Shown here: one piece after another, positions 29,334 through 38,128 of the stretch
Position numbering within the stretch: the first letter of the stretch is position 1
Layout: every line of letters starts with the position of its first letter
NCBI RefSeq assembly: GCF_003991975.1
Contig: NZ_CP029822.1
Span: 2,107,648 to 2,171,647 of the forward strand
Source: Entomomonas moraniae
GTDB taxonomy: Bacteria; Pseudomonadota; Gammaproteobacteria; Pseudomonadales; Pseudomonadaceae
DNA length: 64,000 nt
Direction: 5' to 3'
The notes under the pieces: model-generated
Told to the model about the DNA's origin: nothing
Database searches by the model: none
The model's input: only the letters and a program-made list of their open reading frames with translations
Program-made: the position numbers and the translations under genes

Positions 29334-30599
29334 ATGAATACGTTAAAACCTTCTCAAAAAACATTTACTGTAGGAAAATGGATGCCTTCTGACCAAGAAA
29401 CCCTTTCTGCTTGGCTGAAAAAAATTATGGAAAAGGCCGATAAAGACACGGGGCCACTACTCCCTTCTGTAGAAAATTTAAAAAACTTCATTGAGAACGA
29501 TGCAAAAGCTTACATGTTCTTCAACCAAATGTTTGACCAAGTTTCAAGAAAACAAAAAGAGTCGCCTACTGGACTTCCTCAAGTACGCGACTACCAACAT
29601 ATGTTACGCTTATTCAATGCTATCATGACCCATACTCCCGAATTTGATGAAACGGGATTGGTCGGTTGTCCTTTCAATGCCATATTAGATTGGTCTATGG
29701 CTACAACCGGAGGATGGGCAGGTTTTATTAATGATAAAGTCAATACACATTTAAAACTGATTCTTGATGAATGGGCTGTTTTCTTAAGATCTCATGAAAG
29801 TACCAGTGTATTAAATGATGATCCTAAAAAAGGTTGGTTTGGTGAAGATGCTAAAAAAGCAATGCCCACATTTGTCGATGATTTTGAATGTGATCCCACA
29901 AAACCTCACTATGGTTTTAAATCTTGGGACGACTTCTTTACACGTAAGTTTAGAGAGGGTGTAAGACCTGTTTGCGAACCAGAAAATAATGCCGTTATTG
30001 TCAATGCTTGCGAGTCTGCACCTTACCGCTTACAACACGGTGTTCAACTAAGAGATAGATTCTGGATTAAAGCCCAGCCTTACGCGCTACAATTTATGAT
30101 GGATAATGATCCATTTACAGAGCAGTTTGTAGGTGGAACTATTTACCAAGCCTTTTTAAGTGCGTTAAGCTATCACCGTTGGCATTCACCTGTATCAGGC
30201 CGTGTTGTTAAAACCAAGCTAATTGAGGGGACATATTATTCAGAATCCTTAAATACTGCATTAGACCCAGCAGGGCCAGACTACTCACAAGGTTATATTT
30301 CAGAAGTAGCTACCCGTGGCTTAATTTTCATTGAGGCAGATAATCCTGATATAGGTTTAATGTGCTTTATGGCGATAGGAATGGCAGAAGTTTCTACCTG
30401 TGATATCACAGTCTTTGAAGGGCAACAGGTGAAAAAAGGACAAGAGCTTGGCATGTTCCATTTCGGAGGATCAACTCATTGCCTATTCTTTGGTCCACAT
30501 GTTGATCTTGAGTTTGATCTTCATGGGCAAACACCTAGCTTAGACAGTCATAACATTCCAATCAATGCACGACTTGCTACAGTTAAAAAATCTAAATAA
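29334..30599 (+). CDS. Phosphatidylserine decarboxylase-like pyruvoyl enzyme (PsiD-type)
   Basis: A 421-residue protein with an N-terminal PSDC-type domain (about residues 20-190) and a C-terminal PSD domain. SYHRWHSPVSGRVV near residue 283 is the conserved PSD His region. FHFGGSTHCLFF near residue 375 contains the GS pair where these proenzymes cleave themselves to form the pyruvoyl group. There is no membrane helix. This two-domain layout is shared with PsiD, a soluble amino-acid decarboxylase, rather than with the lipid enzyme. Being last in the agmatine cluster behind an exchanger, it may decarboxylate an amino acid, possibly arginine or ornithine. That substrate is an inference. Confidence 0.75.
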   Translation: MNTLKPSQKTFTVGKWMPSDQETLSAWLKKIMEKADKDTGPLLPSVENLKNFIENDAKAYMFFNQMFDQVSRKQKESPTGLPQVRDYQHMLRLFNAIMTHTPEFDETGLVGCPFNAILDWSMATTGGWAGFINDKVNTHLKLILDEWAVFLRSHESTSVLNDDPKKGWFGEDAKKAMPTFVDDFECDPTKPHYGFKSWDDFFTRKFREGVRPVCEPENNAVIVNACESAPYRLQHGVQLRDRFWIKAQPYALQFMMDNDPFTEQFVGGTIYQAFLSALSYHRWHSPVSGRVVKTKLIEGTYYSESLNTALDPAGPDYSQGYISEVATRGLIFIEADNPDIGLMCFMAIGMAEVSTCDITVFEGQQVKKGQELGMFHFGGSTHCLFFGPHVDLEFDLHGQTPSLDSHNIPINARLATVKKSK

Positions 30600-30607
30600 G
30601 ACAAAGT

Positions 30608-30629
30608 CCCTCTCTCTGATTAGAGAGGG
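30608..30629 (+). terminator. Hairpin after the decarboxylase-like gene
   Basis: CCCTCTCT (30608-30615) pairs with AGAGAGGG (30622-30629); GT/AC extend it after a bulged G. It starts nine bases after the stop and closes the agmatine operon, although the U-tract is poor. Confidence 0.65.
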
Positions 30630-30783
30630 GACATTATAATGCTTCTATTTAAATATTAATAAAATAAAAAATAACAAGAAGATAGTCTAAAAAAGACAAA
30701 TATATAATACCAAGATCGAATAATCATATTTTTTCAATTGTGTAGTATTAGAACCCCAAATAAATAATCAAGGAAAGAACTAC

Positions 30784-30996
30784 ATGAAAAAAATTATTTT
30801 GGCTACTGCTTTAATTATGGCATCTTCTTTTACAATGGCCGCTGCAGAAAAAGGCCCATGGACGTTAGTTGATATACAAAAAGTATACTATCTCCAAATC
30901 TGTCATTATCAAAGAGCCGAAACAGTAAATACAACCACCCTAATAAACAATGCCTATACTGTAGGCTTTGGTCGTTGCATCGCGCCAACATTCTAA
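30784..30996 (+). CDS. Small secreted protein, unknown function
   Basis: A 70-residue protein with a strong signal peptide (KKIILATALIMASSFTMAAA, cleavage near residue 21). The mature part is about 49 residues with two cysteines (QICHYQ and GRCIAP), which could form a disulphide. AAGGAAAG precedes the ATG. It stands between a terminator on the left and a convergent gene on the right, so it has its own promoter. I do not recognise a family. Confidence 0.65.
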   Translation: MKKIILATALIMASSFTMAAAEKGPWTLVDIQKVYYLQICHYQRAETVNTTTLINNAYTVGFGRCIAPTF

Positions 30997-31008
30997 TTAA
31001 GCGCTTGA

Positions 31009-31039
31009 GTATAAGTAAAATAATTTATCTTACTTATAC
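31009..31039. terminator. Bidirectional terminator between convergent genes
   Basis: GTATAAGTAA (31009-31018) pairs with TTACTTATAC (31030-31039) around an AT-rich loop. It lies between the small secreted protein gene and the convergent DapA-like gene. Confidence 0.6.
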
Positions 31040-31056
31040 CCTTACAACAAGCATCC

Positions 31057-31956
31057 CTACTTAGGTGCTACATTCCTCATCATTTCAGCAACAGCCTTTT
31101 TTGTAGCCTCATCAGGCATAGGGGAAGGTGATAAAACATTTGTTGTAATATCTACACCTGATAATTTAATTGCTTCTTTCATTGCGCCAAAAAATGGTGG
31201 CCCCATTTGATATAAAGGCGGAATATAAGAAAGTTGGTTTTGTAATTTTTGAATAGTTGCAAAATCACCCTTTTGAAACGCTTCATAAATACCACATGTT
31301 AAATGAGGTGCAAAGTTTGCACTTGCTGGTACACAACCATCCCCACCAATAAGTAGCGTGCTCAACAAATACTCATCAAAACCACAAAATACTTTAAAAT
31401 CAGGACGTTCTGATTTAACTTCCATGATGACCGCGCGGATATGGCTGATCGTATCAACGGTATCTTTAAGTCCAATAATACTAGGAATTGTTTTCGCAAT
31501 ACGTTTAATCAACGGAATGGATAAACTTTGCCCTGTAGCCCCTGGAAGATTATATAAAAATGCAGGGATAGACACTTTTTCCATCACTTTTGCAAAGTGT
31601 TGATAAATAGCCTCTTCTGAGAGTTGTGCATAATAAGGATTAAGTAAAACCAATCCATCTGCCCCAAACCGTTCTGCTTCTTGTGCATACTCAATCACTG
31701 AGGTAGTGCCACAAGCAATCGCCCCCACTAACACAGGAACGCGCTTATTCGTATAACTAACACAAAACTCAACAACCTCTGAACGGAGCTTATCCGTCAT
31801 ATGCATTACTTCGCCAGCACTGCCAAGGAAAAACAAACCGTGCACGCCACGCTTAATATTGGCGTCAATCATATTCTTCATACCTGCTGGATTGAAAGAA
31901 CCATCCGCATTGAAGATAGTAGCCACAGGAGGAATAATTCCATAAAAATCCGTCAT
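31057..31956 (-). CDS. DapA/NAL-family aldolase or dehydratase for sugar acids
   Basis: A 299-residue class I (Schiff-base) enzyme of the dihydrodipicolinate synthase superfamily. GLFFLGSAGEVMHMT near residue 40 is the carboxylate-binding GxxGE motif. Tyr in FLYNLPG near 137 and Lys in IIGLKDT near 166 form the catalytic pair. It resembles YjhH/YagE-type 2-keto-3-deoxy sugar acid aldolases more than DapA. Being last in an operon with a UxaA-type dehydratase and an MFS transporter, it probably cleaves the 2-keto-3-deoxy acid made by the dehydratase. Confidence 0.82.
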   Translation of the reverse strand: MTDFYGIIPPVATIFNADGSFNPAGMKNMIDANIKRGVHGLFFLGSAGEVMHMTDKLRSEVVEFCVSYTNKRVPVLVGAIACGTTSVIEYAQEAERFGADGLVLLNPYYAQLSEEAIYQHFAKVMEKVSIPAFLYNLPGATGQSLSIPLIKRIAKTIPSIIGLKDTVDTISHIRAVIMEVKSERPDFKVFCGFDEYLLSTLLIGGDGCVPASANFAPHLTCGIYEAFQKGDFATIQKLQNQLSYIPPLYQMGPPFFGAMKEAIKLSGVDITTNVLSPSPMPDEATKKAVAEMMRNVAPK

Positions 31957-32040
31957 ATCATCACCCTTTCATTTAATATTACTGTATTACTTATCATTAA
32001 TACATCGATCTAAGACGCGTTAAAAACTTTGTGATAAAAC

Positions 32041-33636
32041 TTATAAATCAAGTGAACGCTTCCAAAATAAAAAGTCATACTGCTCAAGTCGATCCGCTTT
32101 CACTTTATAATCACCACTGGCCGTATCAATGACTCTTTCAAATAATCCCATACTGACTTCATGCATGGGTTTTCCATCAATAATGGGACCACAATCAAAA
32201 TCAATCATATCGCTTAAGTGCTCAGCTATTTCAGAGTTTGTAGCAATCTTGATCACAGGCACAATCGGGTTACCTGTTGGCGTTCCTAGTCCCGTTGAAA
32301 AGATAACCACATTACAACCTGATGCTACCTGCCCTGTCACAGCGTCCACATCATTCCCAGGGGTACAAACAAGAGAGAGTCCCGCATCAGCCATTGGTTC
32401 ACAATAATCAACCACTGCGGCTACAGGAGCATTACCCCCTTTCTTCGCTGCACCAGTTGATTTAATTGCATCGGTAATTAAGCCGTCTTTAATATTTCCC
32501 CAACTTGGGTTATCTGAAATAGACGTATCAAAGAAGTTAGCTACTTTTTCATACTTAGCCATCAGATCAATAAACTTTTGCTTTTTCTCTACCGTATCAC
32601 AGCGAGAGATAATATTACCCTCCGCACCACAAAGCTCAGGAAACTCAGCCAGCGCTGAACCGCCACCAAGGCTTACCACGTAGTCAGATACAATTCCCAT
32701 GGCAGGATTTGCAGAAATCCCAGAAAAACCGTCAGAGCCGCCACATTTAACACCAATTTTCAATTTCGATAATGGCACGTCCGAACGACTATATGCATTC
32801 GCTTTAGGTAACAACTCTAAAGTGCTTTTCAATGCATCCTGCATCATCTCCTCTTCACTTGCCCAATCTTGTTGGCGATAGAATAAAGCAGGCTTATTAA
32901 AGTTTGAATTACGTTTTTTTAGCGATTCTTTAAACATCTCAATTTGAGTTTTTTCACAACCTAGACTAAAAACAGTGATTCCTGCCACATTGGGGTGATC
33001 CGCATAAGCGGCCAGCACATCACTAAGAGATTGACAATCTGATGCAGCTCCACCACATCCACTGGTAACAGAAATAGCTCTCACTCCATCGATATTAGGA
33101 AATGGTTTAACATCATTTAATGCATCCTTCTCTTTATTCACTAATTGACGTGCATAGTTTTTTAAACTGAGACTCGAATAGCCTAAAGCCTCATTTAATG
33201 CATTAGTCAGTTTATTGACATTTCTATTTTCACAGAAAACTAAAGGCAATATCAGCCAATAGTTAGCTGTTCCTACACGACCATCTTCTCGAACATAGCC
33301 TTTAAAGGTACGGCCTTTAAAACTTGACACATCTGGGGCATGCCAAGAATATTGGGTATCTGTATTCAATGTAACAGGTGCCGCGTAATGCTTAATATTT
33401 TCAGTGGTAATCACTTCGCCTTTTTTTATTGGCTTTGTCGCTTTACCAACTGCTGTACCATACATACTCACCACACCACCAACGGCAAGGTCTTCTGTTG
33501 CAAACTTATGCTTTGCATGAACATCTGTTACTAACGTGAAGCACTCCCCTTTCCACTCAACCACTTCACCCTTTTTTAAGTCTTTAAGCGCAACAATCAG
33601 ATTATCGCTTTCTTCTATTCGTAAAATTTTTATCAT
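32041..33636 (-). CDS. UxaA-family altronate/sugar-acid dehydratase
   Basis: A 531-residue dehydratase with an N-terminal SAF domain (about residues 1-90) and a C-terminal UxaA catalytic domain. Conserved iron-binding Cys positions are visible in SVTSGCGGAASD, FSLGCEKTQ and VKCGGSDGFSGISANPAMG. It aligns better with altronate dehydratase than with galactarate dehydratase, but the exact sugar acid is unknown. Two ATGs are adjacent; I use the second (33636), which has the better spacing to GGAG. It is 59 bases downstream of the MFS gene. Confidence 0.85.
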   Translation of the reverse strand: MIKILRIEESDNLIVALKDLKKGEVVEWKGECFTLVTDVHAKHKFATEDLAVGGVVSMYGTAVGKATKPIKKGEVITTENIKHYAAPVTLNTDTQYSWHAPDVSSFKGRTFKGYVREDGRVGTANYWLILPLVFCENRNVNKLTNALNEALGYSSLSLKNYARQLVNKEKDALNDVKPFPNIDGVRAISVTSGCGGAASDCQSLSDVLAAYADHPNVAGITVFSLGCEKTQIEMFKESLKKRNSNFNKPALFYRQQDWASEEEMMQDALKSTLELLPKANAYSRSDVPLSKLKIGVKCGGSDGFSGISANPAMGIVSDYVVSLGGGSALAEFPELCGAEGNIISRCDTVEKKQKFIDLMAKYEKVANFFDTSISDNPSWGNIKDGLITDAIKSTGAAKKGGNAPVAAVVDYCEPMADAGLSLVCTPGNDVDAVTGQVASGCNVVIFSTGLGTPTGNPIVPVIKIATNSEIAEHLSDMIDFDCGPIIDGKPMHEVSMGLFERVIDTASGDYKVKADRLEQYDFLFWKRSLDL

Positions 33637-33695
33637 CATGGCTCTCCACAAAATCAATTTGGAACGTTAGGATATTAATACCTTATTAATTTATT

Positions 33696-34988
33696 TTATT
33701 TGTTATCCTGAAGTCCTTTTTTAAGTGAGTAAATTAAAACCGCGCAAACTACTAAGAACATAGCAACGACAATGAGACCTGCACGTGAACTATCAAAAAG
33801 AGTATCTGTATGCACTTTTATCATTGGTGCTAAGAAGCTAAAGAAAGCCCCCATCGTAGTACAGAAGCCGATACCCGCGGCCAATGCAGGGCCAGAAAGA
33901 ATTTGCGCAGGGAATGTCCAAAACACAGGTTGAACAGCCAACCCACCGATAGCACAAAGACTAAGGGCAATAATAGCAACCGTAGGTCCTGCATAAACAG
34001 AAACGATTAAGCCAATGGCAGCGATAGCAATACAAGCGGTAGCGATTTGAACGCGTTTTTCAGCCATTTTATCTGCATAGCGAGGAATAAAATAAACACC
34101 TACCGCAGAGCACGCCCAAGGGATTGCTGCAATAAGCGATGCTTTAAAACCAATGGTAGTACCCATTAACTTAGCGACTTGTTCAGGTAAGAAGAAGATT
34201 AACCCATAAACACCCACTTGAATCAGTCCATAAATCAAAGCTAAATGCCAAACACGTACACTTTTTAATGCATTCAGAGCACTGCTTGTTTGGGTTTTTT
34301 GCTCTTCCGAAGCTAACTGAGTAGCTAATGCATCACGCTCCTCCTGTGTCAAATGTCTAGCAACACGAGGATTATCATCCAAATAAAAGTAGACAAAAAC
34401 ACCTAAAAGCGCTGCTGGCAAACCTTCTAGTACAAACATCCAAGTCCAACCTGAATATCCCAAAAACCCATGTAGCTCTAATAAAGCACCTGAAATAGGC
34501 GTTCCCAAGGTCAACGCACAAGGAACACCCAATACGAAAATGGCAATAACAGAAGCTCTTACCTTATTAGGAAAATAAATCGCCGCTAGCAAGAGTATTC
34601 CAGGATAAAAACCTGCCTCAGCAATACCGAGGATAAAACGTAGTACAACAAACTCTGTCTCACTCGTTACAAATCCAGTACAAGCTGACAGCACACCCCA
34701 AACAACAGTTGTTAAGCTAATCCAAACTTTGGCGCCTAACTTTGTCATTAAAAGATTTGCGGGAATACCAAAAAGAGCATACGCCGCAAAGAAAATTCCC
34801 GCCCCTAATGCATAAGCGGAATCTGACAGGCCGATATCTACTTGCATCGCATGCTTTGCAAAGCCAACATTAACTCGGTCAATAAATGCGATGAAATACA
34901 GAATAAACATGAGAGGTACAAGCCTCTTCCATGTCTTACTAATAGCAATATTTAATACAGGGTTATCATACGTCGTGATTTTAGTCAT
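33696..34988 (-). CDS. MFS transporter, anion:cation symporter (ACS) family
   Basis: A 430-residue inner-membrane transporter with 12 helices. LYFIAFIDRVNVGFA in helix 1 is the ACS-family signature (as in GudP, RhmT and phthalate transporters), and RFILGIAEAGFYPGILLL is typical of helix 4-5. The start at 34988 is preceded by GAGG; the upstream ATG is not. It is the first gene of the operon, so it most likely imports the sugar acid consumed by the two enzymes downstream. It is divergent from an IclR-type regulator. Confidence 0.88.
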   Translation of the reverse strand: MTKITTYDNPVLNIAISKTWKRLVPLMFILYFIAFIDRVNVGFAKHAMQVDIGLSDSAYALGAGIFFAAYALFGIPANLLMTKLGAKVWISLTTVVWGVLSACTGFVTSETEFVVLRFILGIAEAGFYPGILLLAAIYFPNKVRASVIAIFVLGVPCALTLGTPISGALLELHGFLGYSGWTWMFVLEGLPAALLGVFVYFYLDDNPRVARHLTQEERDALATQLASEEQKTQTSSALNALKSVRVWHLALIYGLIQVGVYGLIFFLPEQVAKLMGTTIGFKASLIAAIPWACSAVGVYFIPRYADKMAEKRVQIATACIAIAAIGLIVSVYAGPTVAIIALSLCAIGGLAVQPVFWTFPAQILSGPALAAGIGFCTTMGAFFSFLAPMIKVHTDTLFDSSRAGLIVVAMFLVVCAVLIYSLKKGLQDNK

Positions 34989-35289
34989 CTTATACCTCAC
35001 GATGGGATCTTCCAGAATCCTAGTTATCTATATTCGATACCCTTTAAAAATTAGCCCTTATTACATAATGACATATCAACACGATGCCAACATTACAACA
35101 GGTTCACTAATTTTTAAAAAGCTTCACCATTCACTTTGCTGCAACATCAAAACTAATCGCTTAATCAAAACATAGCTCTTTACTATGAACTCTGATTAAA
35201 ACATGAATTAATTGTTCGTATATACAAACTCAATTCATATTAACAAATAACTTACTGTAATGAATATTTCCTGTCAAGACTATTTAAAA

Positions 35290-35326
35290 TATCTCTTGAT
35301 ATAAAAATGACATAAAACAAGAGATA
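35290..35326. promoter_or_regulatory. Inverted repeat TATCTCTTG / CAAGAGATA
   Basis: Two perfect 9-bp arms (35290-35298 and 35318-35326) are separated by 19 bases. The distance between arm centres is about 28 bp, compatible with tetrameric regulator binding. It is a candidate IclR-family operator. Confidence 0.45.
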
Positions 35327-35360
35327 GAAAAATCAATGATAAAAAGATAGCGATACGCGA

Positions 35361-35401
35361 TTAATGTTGTATATAGTCAGACTGCATTGATACAATATTA
35401 A
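35361..35401. promoter_or_regulatory. Inverted repeat TTAATGTTGTAT / ATACAATATTAA
   Basis: Two 12-bp arms match at 11 of 12 positions with a 17-base spacer and end 55 bases before the regulator start. This is a candidate autoregulatory operator. Confidence 0.5.
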
Positions 35402-35455
35402 CAAGGCTACTTAAATCCATTTACTGCCTTTAAAACACTGTATCAAGGGAATTCT

Positions 35456-36217
35456 ATGAGAGAAGAACTGCATCGTCCGACTATCCGTGTTTTAGAAATT
35501 CTTGAATGTCTAGCTGATAAAAAAGAAGGCATTACACTAACTGAACTCTCGACGATTACCGGCTATTCAAAAAGCACTATCTTTCCTATCATAAAGACAT
35601 TAGTTGAGTATAACTATGCTAAATCTGACGATTCCCTACGCTATACCTTAGGTTTCAGAGCTTGCGTATTGGCAAGTGCTTTTACAAACTCAAGTCAGTG
35701 GCTGAGCCTGATACATCAAGAAATGCAACAAATTGTGGATAACTGCGAAGAAGTTTGTCAGCTTGGTGTTCTCGATGGGGACCATGTGCTTTACATTGAT
35801 AAAGTTCAATCGAAAAGAACTGTACAACTTATCTCATACATAGGAAAACGCCTCCCTGCTGAAAAAACGGCACTAGGAAAGACACTGATTGCTAATTTAT
35901 CGGATGCAGAAATATTAAAAATATTCTCAAGCAGTCAAAAAAATATCAATATCAACAAATTACTTAACGGTGTTAGATTCGTCAAAGAGCATGGCTATGC
36001 AATAGATGACCGAGAAGTCAATGAAGAAACAAAATGTTATGCCGTAGCACTTTATCAACACAACAAGCCTATAGCTGCACTCAGCGTTTCTTTACCTTTT
36101 TTCCGAGACACACCAGAAACTAATCAAAAAATACTGCAACAGCTTTTTGAAACGAAAAAACAAATTGAAACCGCATTTAATGCTTATACAGGCACTATTG
36201 AACTGGTTTCAAGGTAG
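35456..36217 (+). CDS. IclR-family transcriptional regulator
   Basis: A 253-residue DNA-binding regulator. The N-terminal winged HTH (about residues 5-65) includes ITLTELSTITGYSKSTIFPIIKTL. The C-terminal IclR ligand domain contains VCQLGVLDGDHVLYIDKVQ and LGKTLIANLS, and ends with PIAALSVSLPF. AAGGG lies six bases before the ATG. It is divergent from the sugar-acid operon, the usual arrangement for IclR regulators of such pathways, so it probably senses the sugar acid or a keto-deoxy intermediate. Confidence 0.88.
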   Translation: MREELHRPTIRVLEILECLADKKEGITLTELSTITGYSKSTIFPIIKTLVEYNYAKSDDSLRYTLGFRACVLASAFTNSSQWLSLIHQEMQQIVDNCEEVCQLGVLDGDHVLYIDKVQSKRTVQLISYIGKRLPAEKTALGKTLIANLSDAEILKIFSSSQKNININKLLNGVRFVKEHGYAIDDREVNEETKCYAVALYQHNKPIAALSVSLPFFRDTPETNQKILQQLFETKKQIETAFNAYTGTIELVSR

Positions 36218-36547
36218 TCTAAAAAGTAAGCTAAAAGCTATCATTATCGAATAACAACTAGCCTTAACAAGCCTAATAATAAAAGCTAATTTGTAGTCCT
36301 TCACGTTGAGATAGCCTCAATATCTCACTATCTTCTCTGCATTATTAGACCAATGTTGGAACCGTTGAGCTCATTAAATAATATATACTTATCGAAATTC
36401 CATATTACTAATATGAGCTTATAAAACATCATCATATTGCTAGATTAATCAGATTATGACCTAAAGCAATATACAGCATAAATTGCCAATATTTGATATT
36501 CAAATATTAGTTTACTTGATAAGCTTGAATTATATTAGGAGGCAGTA
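36218..36547 (+). promoter_or_regulatory. Upstream region of the eut operon
   Basis: The 330 bases before eutS presumably hold the EutR-activated promoter. Two inverted repeats are visible: TGAGATA/TATCTCA at 36307-36327 and AATATTTG-ATATT-CAAATATT at 36488-36508. The latter is 40 bases before eutS. No cobalamin riboswitch motifs are present. Confidence 0.5.
36488..36508. promoter_or_regulatory. Palindrome AATATTTG-N5-CAAATATT before eutS
   Basis: A perfect 8-bp inverted repeat with a 5-base spacer, 40 bases upstream of the eutS start codon. It may be an operator. It is too close to the start to be a classical AraC-type activator site unless the transcript leader is very short. Confidence 0.45.
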
Positions 36548-36895
36548 ATGGATATAGAGAAAACTCAGACTAGAATTATCCAAGAATTTGTACCTGGTAA
36601 GCAGGTTACATTGGCACACCTTATTGCTCATCCCGGAAAAGATCTAGCACAAAAGATTGGTGTTCCTAATGCCGAAGCTATAGGCATTATGACACTAACA
36701 CCTAGTGAAACAGCTATGATCGCTGGAGATTTTGCAACCAAAGCGGCCAGTGTTGAAATTGGCTTTCTTGATCGTTTCAGTGGTGCACTTGTCATTTATG
36801 GAACAGTAGGTTCTGTAGAAGAAGCACTTAATCAAACCATTCGTAATCTATCTAATGTTTTAGGTTATGCGGTTTGTAGTGTGACGAGGAGCTAA
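36548..36895 (+). CDS. eutS: EutS, ethanolamine microcompartment shell hexamer
   Basis: A 115-residue circularly permuted BMC-domain protein. It starts with an extension ([25 protein letters not shown]) and then has the BMC core with [42 protein letters not shown]. EutS forms bent hexamers thought to shape shell edges. It is the first gene of the operon and has a strong AGGAGG before the ATG. The next gene starts three bases after its stop. Confidence 0.95.
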   Translation: MDIEKTQTRIIQEFVPGKQVTLAHLIAHPGKDLAQKIGVPNAEAIGIMTLTPSETAMIAGDFATKAASVEIGFLDRFSGALVIYGTVGSVEEALNQTIRNLSNVLGYAVCSVTRS

Positions 36896-36898
36896 CAA

Positions 36899-37378
36899 AT
36901 GTTGACTCGACGCTATGTTTTAGTAGGTTCTGTAGGTGCTGGTAAGACTTCCCTCTTTAATGCACTTAACAATGATTATGGCATAGCAGTTAAAACACAA
37001 GCAGTCGCATTTGATGATCAAGGTGGTGTTGATACACCCGGTGAGTTTTTTAATCATCCCAGACTTTACTCCGCACTAATTAGCACAACCACAGAGGCAG
37101 AAACTATTATTTATGTCCATGCCGCCAACGATAAAACCTGCCGTCTTCCCAGTGGTTTACTAGATGTTTATAGTAATAAAGAAGTCATTACTGTCATCAC
37201 TAAAATAGATTTACCAGACATAGATCTTATCGCCATAAAAGAAATGCTAATGGCTCACGGCCTAAAAGAACCCTTTTTCGAAATTTGTACTTATGATCCA
37301 AGCAGCGTCCAAACACTCGCTGACTACCTAAATCAGGATGGACAATCTAAAAGTCTAAGAGGAAAGCACAATGAGTAA
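36899..37378 (+). CDS. eutP: EutP, P-loop protein with acetate kinase activity
   Basis: A 159-residue P-loop protein, the same length as E. coli EutP. Walker A is GSVGAGKTSLF at residues 7-17, the DTPGEF G3-like motif is near residue 39, and TKID near residue 101 is the nucleotide-specificity motif. EutP has been reported in Salmonella to have acetate kinase activity, which would complete ATP formation after EutD. It overlaps eutQ by 8 bases. Confidence 0.93.
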   Translation: MLTRRYVLVGSVGAGKTSLFNALNNDYGIAVKTQAVAFDDQGGVDTPGEFFNHPRLYSALISTTTEAETIIYVHAANDKTCRLPSGLLDVYSNKEVITVITKIDLPDIDLIAIKEMLMAHGLKEPFFEICTYDPSSVQTLADYLNQDGQSKSLRGKHNE

Positions 37379-38105
37379 GCAATTAATCACCGCCGAAACA
37401 ATTCGTGAAATAAAAGCGAAAGGCCAAACACAAATTGAAATGAGCCCTGCTCATTGCATTATTACGCCTGAAGCGAAAGAAGTTGCAGAGCAATTAGGTG
37501 TTGAAATCATTGATAAAAGCTGTCCTAACAATGTTGTATCAAAACCATCTACTACCAGTCCTACTCCTGTTAAAGAAAAAACTTCTGATGTGACAAGCTT
37601 AGACAAAAAAGCACTTGCGGCTATAAAAGAAGCAATCATTGCTAAACTTCCCCAAGGTGCCACCATCAGTGATACATTGATTGATCAGCTTGTTTGCCGA
37701 GCCATTAAAGAAAACAAGCATAATCAAGCAACAAATACTGCATCAAACAACCGCCCTACAGGTATAAAGGTGGTCAAAGGCAGTGCAACTAAACTTGATA
37801 TTTTTGAAGGTGCTGGGAAAGAAAAACGCGTAGGTATTGCCGATGTAATTACAGGCGATGACAACAGCAGCATGGCTGCAGGCTATATGGCTTGGGAGAA
37901 CGCTTTTTTCCCTTGGACACTTAACTATGATGAAGTAGATGTCATTCTTGAAGGTGAATTACACGTTCGCTGCCAAGGTGAAACCACTATCGGAAAAGCA
38001 GGCGATATCCTCTTTATTCCTAAAGGATCATCTATCGAATTTGGTACACCAACTAAAGTTCGCTTTGCTTATATTGCTTGGCCTGCAAACTGGCAAGAGC
38101 AATAA
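37371..38105 (+). CDS. eutQ: EutQ, cupin-domain ethanolamine utilization protein
   Basis: A 244-residue protein with an N-terminal helical part (about 1-125) joined by a variable linker to a C-terminal cupin barrel. The cupin contains DEVDVILEGELHVRCQGETTIGKAGDILFIPKGSSIEFG. EutQ is required for anoxic ethanolamine growth and has been reported to have acetate kinase activity. The N-terminal MSPAHCIITPEAKEVAEQLG resembles the encapsulation-type start shared by EutQ and EutT. It overlaps eutP and lies 23 bases from eutT. Confidence 0.93.
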   Translation: MSKQLITAETIREIKAKGQTQIEMSPAHCIITPEAKEVAEQLGVEIIDKSCPNNVVSKPSTTSPTPVKEKTSDVTSLDKKALAAIKEAIIAKLPQGATISDTLIDQLVCRAIKENKHNQATNTASNNRPTGIKVVKGSATKLDIFEGAGKEKRVGIADVITGDDNSSMAAGYMAWENAFFPWTLNYDEVDVILEGELHVRCQGETTIGKAGDILFIPKGSSIEFGTPTKVRFAYIAWPANWQEQ

Positions 38106-38128
38106 AGATCAACCAATAGGAAGATATC

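Larger units (their letters stand above)
34989..35455. promoter_or_regulatory. Divergent control region of the sugar-acid operon and iclR gene
   Basis: About 465 AT-rich bases hold two long-spaced inverted repeats near the regulator gene (35290-35326 and 35361-35401), described separately. No gene is supported here. Confidence 0.5.
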
